This document shows positions 1 through 5,200 of a stretch of 9,475 nucleotides of DNA, piece after piece. Every line of letters begins with the position of its first letter. Within the stretch, counting starts at the first letter, position 1. The position numbers were made by a program, and so were the translations under genes. Source of the DNA: an uncultured Clostridium sp. (lineage in GTDB: Bacteria > Bacillota > Clostridia > Lachnospirales > Lachnospiraceae); assembly GCA_937902905.1 (NCBI GenBank), contig CALELW010000165.1, positions 1 to 9,475 on the forward strand, read 5' to 3'. The notes under the pieces are model-generated. The model saw only the letters and a list, made by a program, of their open reading frames with translations, ran no database searches and was not told where the DNA came from.

Positions 1-57
1 TTCATTAAGAAATGTCGTGTTCAGTGTCTTAATTTATGAGACCATTATACTCTAAAC

Positions 58-66
58 TGGTATGAT
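58..66 (+). promoter_or_regulatory. Putative extended -10 promoter for the SGNH-kinase operon
   Basis: TGG directly followed by TATGAT (58-66) matches an extended -10 element (5/6 in the hexamer). It lies just upstream of the AGGAGG ribosome binding site at 79-84. No convincing -35 is visible at 16-18 bp. If real, transcription would start near 73 and give a very short leader. The alternative is read-through from a gene upstream of the window. Confidence 0.4.
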
Positions 67-96
67 AAATTTATCAATAGGAGGACCGTGATTATC

Positions 97-1725
97 ATGA
101 GAATACTTATGTTAGGGAACAGTTTTACCTCGGCTAACAATCTCCCCCAATTAATTGCTAAAAGAACCGGTGCAGAGGTTGTAGCACATACAAGAGGTGG
201 TGCAAGGTTAAAGGAACATTTGAATCCTAATACAAAAATGGGAGCAAAAACATTAGCGGCATTGAAAGAAGAACCGTGGGATTTTGTGATTTTGCAGGAA
301 ATGAGTAATGGACCGATTACTTCGAAAGAAAGTTTTCGTGATAGTGCAGGAGATTTGTGTGATTTGGTATGGTCGATAGGTGCAAAACCGGTTTTTTATG
401 CGACGTGGGCTTATCAGAAGGACTGCGCTAAACTTGTAAAACTTGGGCTTTCATATGATGAAATGTATGAGCAGATGCATGAAAGTTATTATGAAGTTGC
501 AAAAGAAAATAAAGCACTTATTGCGGATGTAGGGACAGCATTTTATGAAAATTCAAGTGATACACCTATTTACGCCGATGATGGCTGTCATCCGAGTGCT
601 GTAGGAAGTGAAATTGCGGCTGATGTTATTTCAGAAATCATCAGAAATAACTATAGGCAATTGGCAGCAAATGATGGAGATGAATTTTGTCCACGATGTG
701 ATGCCAATTTAACGCTGCAAAAAGGTTATCGCAACGATTTGCCCTACTGGGTTTGCAAGGGGTGTGGAGAGATGCTGATAAATCCGCGTGTGGAAGCAGA
801 CGATGATGTGGTATGGCTTTGCGACCAATGTGAAGCCCTGCTGAATGAACAAGATGGTTTTAGCGAAAACTGTGATGGTTGGAAATGCAAAGAGTGTGGC
901 TTTGTAAACCGAATTGATAAGGGGATGATTTATTTGTCCGAGGCCGAATATCAGATGGCGCTTTCAAATCCTTATAAGGGAATGACGGATGAGGATGTAA
1001 TTGAACTTATGAGTTATGAAGAAATCCGTAATTTGGATGACCGAGAGAATGCCCTGCTTGTAAAAATGGATGGGAAAAACTATGTAAAGAAAATTCTCAG
1101 TACATATAATGAAAGTGTGTATCGGTATCTTGCGTGTCATCCAATTGCTCATATGCCGCAGATTTTTAAACTCTATCGAGGTGACAGGTATTTAGTGATT
1201 ATTGAGGAGTACATCGACGGAAGTTCATTATCAGAACACCTGAGAGAAGGAACTTTTGAGCCATTTGAGGCGGCGCGTATTGTAAGGGATTTATGTTGTA
1301 TTTTAAATGAATTACATACGCAGAGGCAGCCGATTATTCATCGGGATATCAAACCATCGAATATTATGATTGCCAAATCAGGAGAAGTTGTTTTACTTGA
1401 TATGAATGTGGCAAAATGGTATGACTCAGAGGAAAAAGAAGATACAAGACTGCTTGGCACCAGAAACTATGCGGCACCGGAGCAGGCAGGATATGGGATG
1501 AAAGCGTCCTCAGATAAAACCGATATTTATGCAGTTGGAATTCTTTTAAATGTAATGCTTACCGGAAAACTTCCGAAAGAGAAACCGGCACAAGGAAAAT
1601 TGTGGGATATCGTAGAACAGTGTATATCTTTGGATGCGGATACCCGGTATAGTGCAGACGAATTAATTGAACGATTGGACAACTATTTAGGGGAGAATAC
1701 GAATGCAGGAAAAAAGGACAGATGA
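97..1725 (+). CDS. SGNH-hydrolase / tandem zinc-ribbon / Ser-Thr protein kinase fusion
   Basis: A 542-aa single chain with three parts. Residues 1-185 look like an SGNH/GDSL-type hydrolase: GNSF at 7-10 gives the block I Ser9, and DGCH at 162-165 gives the Asp-x-x-His of the last block. Residues 198-267 hold two zinc ribbons (C198/C201/C220/C223 and C242/C245/C264/C267). Residues about 315-531 are a protein kinase: candidate ATP-binding Lys in VKK (330-332), HRDIKPSN at 415-422, metal-binding Asp435 in DMN (DFG position), APE at 460-462, Asp476 and Arg517. There is no signal peptide or membrane helix, so it should be cytoplasmic. The ATG at 97 was chosen because AGGAGG (79-84) lies 12 nt away; the upstream GTG at 88 would leave only 3 nt. 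It overlaps the next gene by 23 nt. The kinase call is firm and the hydrolase call good; the substrates are unknown. Confidence 0.88.
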   Translation: MRILMLGNSFTSANNLPQLIAKRTGAEVVAHTRGGARLKEHLNPNTKMGAKTLAALKEEPWDFVILQEMSNGPITSKESFRDSAGDLCDLVWSIGAKPVFYATWAYQKDCAKLVKLGLSYDEMYEQMHESYYEVAKENKALIADVGTAFYENSSDTPIYADDGCHPSAVGSEIAADVISEIIRNNYRQLAANDGDEFCPRCDANLTLQKGYRNDLPYWVCKGCGEMLINPRVEADDDVVWLCDQCEALLNEQDGFSENCDGWKCKECGFVNRIDKGMIYLSEAEYQMALSNPYKGMTDEDVIELMSYEEIRNLDDRENALLVKMDGKNYVKKILSTYNESVYRYLACHPIAHMPQIFKLYRGDRYLVIIEEYIDGSSLSEHLREGTFEPFEAARIVRDLCCILNELHTQRQPIIHRDIKPSNIMIAKSGEVVLLDMNVAKWYDSEEKEDTRLLGTRNYAAPEQAGYGMKASSDKTDIYAVGILLNVMLTGKLPKEKPAQGKLWDIVEQCISLDADTRYSADELIERLDNYLGENTNAGKKDR

Positions 1726-2176
1726 ATTGGATGAACTTTTGGAAACAATGAAGCCGGAGCAATTGGGCGATTATTACAAAGACAACAAAAAATATATGGC
1801 AGATGATAAGAAAACATTTTCTTATTATATGAAAGATGTTTTGGCGAATAAGAATCTAATGTGTGCGAATCGAAAAATATGTCTGAAGGATATTTATTCA
1901 ATTGCTGGCGTCTCTGAATCTTACGGCGAGAAAATTCTAAATATGGAAAAGCATACGAAGAACCGTGATTTGATTCTTCGATTTTGCATAGCGGGACATT
2001 TTTTACTGGATGAAGTGAACCGGGCACTTAAATTATATGGAATGAATCCATTGTATGCGAAGGATAAGAGAGATGCCTGTTTCATTGTCGCAATTAATAA
2101 TAGAAAATATGAATTGTTTGAAATTGATGATATGCTTGAAAAGCAGGGGCTGAAAAAAATATCAAAAGAAGAATAA
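1703..2176 (+). CDS. Small HTH-like partner protein of the kinase
   Basis: A 157-aa cytoplasmic protein with no signal peptide or membrane segment. The N-terminal 45 residues are charged and probably helical. About residues 55-95 (LKDIYSIAGVSES and following) resemble a lambda-repressor-like HTH. The C-terminal part carries LYGMNPLYAKDKRDA, which I recall, without having checked, as typical of small proteins encoded next to Firmicutes Ser/Thr kinases. Its ATG lies inside the 3' end of the kinase gene (23-nt overlap) with an AGGGGAG site (1689-1695) 7 nt upstream, so the two are translationally linked. It could be a kinase substrate, a DNA-binding output or a regulator of the kinase. DNA binding is inference, since the HTH is weak by eye. 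Confidence 0.75.
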   Translation: MQEKRTDELDELLETMKPEQLGDYYKDNKKYMADDKKTFSYYMKDVLANKNLMCANRKICLKDIYSIAGVSESYGEKILNMEKHTKNRDLILRFCIAGHFLLDEVNRALKLYGMNPLYAKDKRDACFIVAINNRKYELFEIDDMLEKQGLKKISKEE

Positions 2177-2180
2177 GCAA

Positions 2181-2212
2181 AATCCTCACCGTTTTGGTGG
2201 GGATTTTCTTTT
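2181..2212 (+). terminator. Intrinsic terminator of the kinase operon
   Basis: A 10-bp stem, AATCCTCACC (2181-2190) with GGTGGGGATT (2196-2205) and one T-G wobble, encloses the loop GTTTT and is followed by TTCTTTT. It begins 4 nt after the stop codon of the HTH-like gene and closes the two-gene operon. Confidence 0.85.
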
Positions 2213-2276
2213 GAGTTCTATGATAGGATTTTCTTACAGATATCTGAAAAGTTACGCAGAGTAATCAAAAAGTAAT

Positions 2277-2305
2277 TTGAAATGTACTTGTAGAATTTAT
2301 ATAGT
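2277..2305 (+). promoter_or_regulatory. SigA-type promoter of the XRE-membrane-lipoprotein operon
   Basis: TTGAAA (2277-2282), a 17-bp spacer, then TATAGT (2300-2305); each hexamer matches the consensus at 5 of 6. It lies 27 bp upstream of the XRE start codon, whose AAAGGGGG ribosome binding site is at 2315-2322. The preceding kinase operon ends in a terminator, so this is the likely sole promoter for the next three genes. Confidence 0.7.
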
Positions 2306-2331
2306 TATATTATGAAAGGGGGCATAGGTTT

Positions 2332-2691
2332 ATGGGGGTGAAAATTAGTCTCGGAAGGTTTATTTCAACGAGACGAAAACAGAAGTTTATGACACAGGAA
2401 GAACTGGCAAATAAGATGCATGTATCAAAATCGGCAATTGCCAAATGGGAAACCGATGGCGGAGTTCCGGACCGGGATAATTTGTATCGGCTGGCGGAAA
2501 TTATCGGTGTCTCCGTGGATTCCATGCATCAGATTATAGCCGGGAATGTTTGTGTGAATGAAGAACAATCAGTCAAGCCGAATATAACGCAGGATGTGAT
2601 TCAATTGTTGGAATCCTATGGGTATCTTGTGGTTCGGCCGGAGGAAAATGAAGGGAACATTGTAGTGGAGATTAAGGAGGAAGAAAGATGA
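2332..2691 (+). CDS. XRE-family (Cro/C1-type) transcriptional regulator
   Basis: A 119-aa protein. Residues about 8-63 form a classical XRE helix-turn-helix: MTQEELANKMHVSKSAIAKW (20-39) supplies the helices, and GGVPDRDNLYRLAEIIGVSV completes the five-helix bundle. The C-terminal part (about 80-119) is short and acidic with no recognisable ligand domain, ending in a predicted beta-rich patch (GNIVVEIKEEER). The start ATG lies 9 nt after AAAGGGGG. It is the first gene of an operon; its TGA overlaps the next ATG (ATGA at 2688-2691), so the regulator and the membrane protein are co-translated. Its targets are unknown; control of its own promoter is the simple guess. Confidence 0.9.
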   Translation: MGVKISLGRFISTRRKQKFMTQEELANKMHVSKSAIAKWETDGGVPDRDNLYRLAEIIGVSVDSMHQIIAGNVCVNEEQSVKPNITQDVIQLLESYGYLVVRPEENEGNIVVEIKEEER

Positions 2692-3263
2692 CAGAGACAG
2701 TTCAAATGAATCAAACCGGACATAGGAGTAAAATATTTATAGGTGCATTTATAGCAATGCTGATAGGGTCAGCTATATTGTTATTAACATTATTTATGCC
2801 ATTTGCATCTGCGACAGACGAGTATAAGGAGACCTTAGAAAAATTTTCGGATTCGATGTATATAGAAGAATTGAATATGACGAATAAAGAAGCAATTAAT
2901 ATCTCGTTATTTGAGTTTATAAGAATTTATTCATCTGAAACAGGGAAAGAAATATCAAACGATTTAAGTATTGTTTATGTAGTTGTGATTGCAGCATTTG
3001 CCGTTTTTGCATTATTAACATTATTATTTTCAATATTAAGAAAATCAATACCGGTGATTGTTTTTAACATACTTGCCTTTGCAGTATTAAGGCTCATAAT
3101 ATGGGATTTTGAAGATAGGGGTGTGATTTCAAACAGTAGATATGATTGGGGGATAGCACAGTACATCGGCTATATCGGCATTGCCATTGTTATGGTAGGT
3201 GCCGTGGCACTTTTAGTTGTAAAAAAGAAAGACAAAAAGCAACAGAAAACATTAGCACAATAA
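2688..3263 (+). CDS. Four-helix integral membrane protein of unknown function
   Basis: A 191-aa protein with predicted membrane helices at about 16-38, 94-116, 120-138 and 158-178. A loop of about 55 residues (39-93) joins helices 1 and 2, and the tail is lysine-rich (KKKDKKQQK). The positive-inside rule (HRSK before helix 1, the Lys tail after helix 4) puts both ends in the cytoplasm and the large loop outside. No catalytic motif is visible. It overlaps the XRE gene by 4 nt, and the lipoprotein start lies 16 nt after its stop. Being sandwiched between a regulator and a lipoprotein suggests a sensor or partner for the surface lipoprotein. I do not recognise the family. Confidence 0.8.
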   Translation: MTETVQMNQTGHRSKIFIGAFIAMLIGSAILLLTLFMPFASATDEYKETLEKFSDSMYIEELNMTNKEAINISLFEFIRIYSSETGKEISNDLSIVYVVVIAAFAVFALLTLLFSILRKSIPVIVFNILAFAVLRLIIWDFEDRGVISNSRYDWGIAQYIGYIGIAIVMVGAVALLVVKKKDKKQQKTLAQ

Positions 3264-3279
3264 TATGGAGGACATTTCA

Positions 3280-4062
3280 ATGAAAAAATTATTATCTTTT
3301 ATACTTGTTTTTGGCATGACATTTTCCTTAACTGCATGTGGCAGTAAGACAGATTCTGGAAAGACAGCAGCTTCCGCACCTACACAGGGCAACAACACAG
3401 TAACAGAGAGTAGTACACAAGAACCGACAGAAGAACCTACGGAAGATACCAAAATAGAGATTCAGGCAGACTCTTTAGATGCACTGGAAGAGATGGTGAA
3501 CAAAGATGTTGATAATACAGTAGAAGCTTTGACAAAATCGTATGAAAAGTTGAAAACTGAGATTAACACATATAACAAATACAAAGCGAATACCAAAAAA
3601 GTGAAAGCATTTTATGATGAAGTACTTTTAACACAACAAAAACTAACGATTAAATTAAGAGAATACGCTCTTGCATATGCGAAAATGATTCTCGCTTCAG
3701 GTGATGATATGTATGATAAAATGGATGATATATATGATGTCATTTATGATAAAGCCGGGGATAAGGTATATAAGAAAATTTATGATGGAATTTTAGGAGA
3801 TATGTATGATGATTTCTATGATGGAATTCTGGATGACGCATATGACAATGCTAAATATTCGGAGTGGTCAGATTTGAGTTCTGATGAATATAATTGGTGG
3901 TCACATACCTCCTCTGATATTTATGATGACTGGTCCGATTTTTGTTCTGAAGTATATGATTTTTGGGATGATACAAAAAGCGACATATGGGATAGTGATA
4001 TTGCAAAAGCAACAGAAAATTTAAATGATTTTGCAAAAGATATTGAAAAACGTATTCCTTGA
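3280..4062 (+). CDS. Lipoprotein with aromatic/acidic 12- and 11-residue repeats
   Basis: A 260-aa lipoprotein. The type II signal peptide is MKKLLSFILVFGMTFSLTAC, with lipobox LTAC and lipidated Cys20. A Ser/Thr/Glu/Pro linker follows (about 21-58), typical of a spacer through the wall. Residues 60-140 are charged and helical (DALEEMVNKDVDNTVEALTK and on). Residues 145-237 are an acidic tract with regularly spaced Tyr and Trp: about three 12-residue units from Tyr152, then four 11-residue units from Tyr193. The ATG at 3280 was chosen because GGAGG (3267-3271) lies 8 nt upstream and MKK begins the signal peptide; the in-frame ATG at 3265 overlaps that site. It is the last gene of the XRE operon. 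The function is unknown: a surface binding or scaffolding role is possible, and no enzyme motif is seen. Confidence 0.87.
   Translation: MKKLLSFILVFGMTFSLTACGSKTDSGKTAASAPTQGNNTVTESSTQEPTEEPTEDTKIEIQADSLDALEEMVNKDVDNTVEALTKSYEKLKTEINTYNKYKANTKKVKAFYDEVLLTQQKLTIKLREYALAYAKMILASGDDMYDKMDDIYDVIYDKAGDKVYKKIYDGILGDMYDDFYDGILDDAYDNAKYSEWSDLSSDEYNWWSHTSSDIYDDWSDFCSEVYDFWDDTKSDIWDSDIAKATENLNDFAKDIEKRIP
3733..3987 (+). repeat. In-gene repeat tract: 12-residue then 11-residue periodicity
   Basis: Inside the lipoprotein, Tyr152, Tyr164, Tyr176 and Tyr188 are 12 apart, each but the last with a second Tyr four residues on (156, 168, 180). The phase then shifts: Tyr193, Tyr204, Tyr215, Tyr226 and Trp237 are 11 apart, with Trp196, Trp207, Trp218 and Trp229 three residues after. 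Units such as YSEWSDLSSDE and YDDWSDFCSEV are acidic. At DNA level the repeats are diverged, so this is an old protein-level repeat, not a recent tandem duplication. Confidence 0.75.
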
Positions 4063-4082
4063 GTTTAGAATTTCAAATCAAC

Positions 4083-4097
4083 TCTACGTTCCGTAGA
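4083..4097 (+). other. Perfect 6-bp hairpin/dyad at the -35 of the methyltransferase gene
   Basis: TCTACG (4083-4088), loop TTC, CGTAGA (4092-4097). It is followed directly by TTGTCC, the candidate -35, and has no U-tract. It could be a weak terminator for the lipoprotein operon or an operator for the downstream promoter; neither is shown by the sequence. Confidence 0.4.
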
Positions 4098-4126
4098 TTG
4101 TCCCTCACGCTTAGTAGGTTTAGAAT
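4098..4126 (+). promoter_or_regulatory. Promoter of the methyltransferase gene
   Basis: TTGTCC (4098-4103, 4/6), a 17-bp spacer, TAGAAT (4121-4126, 5/6). It lies 32 bp before the ATG, with the AGGAGGG ribosome binding site at 4142-4148. The sequence GTTTAGAAT containing the -10 also occurs at 4063-4071, possibly by chance. Confidence 0.55.
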
Positions 4127-4158
4127 GATAATAAAAAAACTAGGAGGGAATCTGATTT

Positions 4159-5037
4159 ATGGACAATATGACGGCGAAAGTAAGTTGTTTTGCAAGGGCT
4201 TATCATCACAAAAATAATTCCGTGCATGTATTTGATGATGGTGTTGCGGAAGATATTTTGGGAAAGGATTATGAAGAAATTTCAAAAAGCATGGTAGAGG
4301 GGCTGCCTTTTTTCTTCCCTGATTTTAAGGGAACAAAAGAAGAGGGGCTGCGGCAGATTGTAGACAAGCAATTGGCACCATCGGTTCTTGGTCGAAGTGC
4401 ATTTTGCGAAAGAAAACTTGCGGAGGATGTAAAAAATGGATGCGGGCAGTACCTGATATTGGCATCCGGCTACGATACATTTTCCATCCGGAATACGGAA
4501 AAATCACTCACTGTATATGAACTGGATTTTCCGGAAATGCTCTCTGATAAGAGGGAGCGGATGAAGAGAAACAATCTGGATACGACAGCCGTGTATGTTC
4601 CTTGCGATCTTGCAGAAATCTCATGGAAAAATAAACTAATCAAGGCCGGATATAAGAAGGGGGAAAAAACTTTTGGTAGTTTATTGGGAATCAGTTATTA
4701 TCTTCAAAAAGAGGATTTTGAGAAACTCCTTATGAACTTAAGTGAAATTATGACAGTGGATTCGGCAGTCTGTTTCGATTATCCATCGATAGAGGAGAGC
4801 AGTGAGACAAGAACAAATCAAATGCTGGCAGCTGGAGCGGGAGAACAGATGAAGGCGCTGTATTCGAAGACGGAAATTGTAACGCTGTTGCAACAGTGTG
4901 GATTTGAGTTGGTGGAACATTTAGATTCTGACGAAATGACGAAACAGTATTTTGAAACATATAATAGGTCAACAAAATATATGCCAATGAAAGCACCAAA
5001 AGGAGTTGGCTATGTGTTAGCAAAGAAAGTCCATTAA
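4159..5037 (+). CDS. Class I SAM-dependent methyltransferase, leucine carboxyl methyltransferase (LCM) family
   Basis: A 292-aa cytoplasmic enzyme. The LCM-like order of motifs is visible: APSVLGRSAFCERKLAEDV (74-92, the usual R-T-R-x-x-D region), then the SAM-binding motif LASGYDTF (101-108), an acidic ELDFPEML (121-128) at the end of beta 2 that would hold the SAM ribose, PCDL at 148-151 for the adenine site, and GISYYL (177-182) in place of the family's EGVLMYL. The length suits bacterial LCM proteins. Bacterial members methylate small acids or are uncharacterised, so the substrate cannot be named. AGGAGGG lies 10 nt upstream of the ATG. It is monocistronic, with its own promoter and terminator. 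The family is fairly sure; the function is open. Confidence 0.85.
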   Translation: MDNMTAKVSCFARAYHHKNNSVHVFDDGVAEDILGKDYEEISKSMVEGLPFFFPDFKGTKEEGLRQIVDKQLAPSVLGRSAFCERKLAEDVKNGCGQYLILASGYDTFSIRNTEKSLTVYELDFPEMLSDKRERMKRNNLDTTAVYVPCDLAEISWKNKLIKAGYKKGEKTFGSLLGISYYLQKEDFEKLLMNLSEIMTVDSAVCFDYPSIEESSETRTNQMLAAGAGEQMKALYSKTEIVTLLQQCGFELVEHLDSDEMTKQYFETYNRSTKYMPMKAPKGVGYVLAKKVH

Positions 5038-5042
5038 AAACG

Positions 5043-5074
5043 AAAGGCAAAGCCATTCCGGCTTTGCCTTTGCC
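5043..5074 (+). terminator. Intrinsic terminator of the methyltransferase gene
   Basis: A perfect 12-bp stem: AAAGGCAAAGCC (5043-5054), loop ATTCC, GGCTTTGCCTTT (5060-5071). It starts 5 nt after the stop codon. The U-tract is short and forms part of the stem. The A-run before the stem means it could also act on the minus strand. Confidence 0.7.
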
Positions 5075-5124
5075 TATGTACATTACATAAAATCGTGAAA
5101 AAACACATAAAATAGTAATAAGTA

Positions 5125-5153
5125 TTGAAAGAAAAGGAGATTAGTGGTAAAAT
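5125..5153 (+). promoter_or_regulatory. Extended -10 promoter of the AAA ATPase gene
   Basis: TTGAAA (5125-5130), a 17-bp spacer ending in TGG (5145-5147, extended -10), then TAAAAT (5148-5153, 5/6). The transcript should start around 5160, just before the palindrome at 5166-5184. Confidence 0.72.
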
Positions 5154-5165
5154 TACACTACTAAA

Positions 5166-5184
5166 TTTTGTGCAATGCACAAAA
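5166..5184 (+). promoter_or_regulatory. Perfect 19-bp palindrome at the transcript start of the ATPase gene
   Basis: TTTTGTGCA (5166-5174), a central A, TGCACAAAA (5176-5184): both 9-bp arms match perfectly. It lies just downstream of the extended -10 and ends 2 nt before the AAGGAG ribosome binding site (5187-5192). In DNA it looks like a repressor operator; in RNA the one-base loop cannot form a good hairpin unless the innermost pairs open. No neighbouring gene is a clear match for the cognate regulator. Confidence 0.6.
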
Positions 5185-5200
5185 ATAAGGAGTGAGAAGT

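Noticed and set aside
4..33. ATTAAGA/TCTTAAT 7-bp dyad upstream of the kinase operon
   Set aside because: The arms are AT-rich and 16 bp apart with no U-tract or promoter overlap; chance is likely in this AT-rich sequence.
88..96. GTG start nine bases earlier for the SGNH-kinase gene
   Set aside because: Only 3 nt from AGGAGG; the ATG at 97 begins right before the first beta strand of the SGNH fold.
1683..2027. 114-codon minus-strand frame over the kinase/HTH junction
   Set aside because: It is antisense to two well supported genes and has no family resemblance.
3265..3279. Earlier ATG for the lipoprotein
   Set aside because: It overlaps the GGAGG site and puts acidic residues ahead of the MKK signal peptide start.
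3700..3990. Possible recent DNA-level tandem repeat or phase-variable tract (many tatgatgat motifs)
   Set aside because: The repeats are regular in protein but diverged in DNA, with no exact unit repeated in tandem, so slippage is unlikely.
1703..4062. Toxin-antitoxin reading of the small genes
   Set aside because: Sizes, membrane helices and the lipobox do not fit known toxin or antitoxin pairs, and no toxin fold can be recognised.
4748..5083. 111-codon minus-strand open frame across the methyltransferase 3' end
   Set aside because: It lies antisense to a clear enzyme gene, runs through the terminator hairpin and has no ribosome binding site or recognisable domain.
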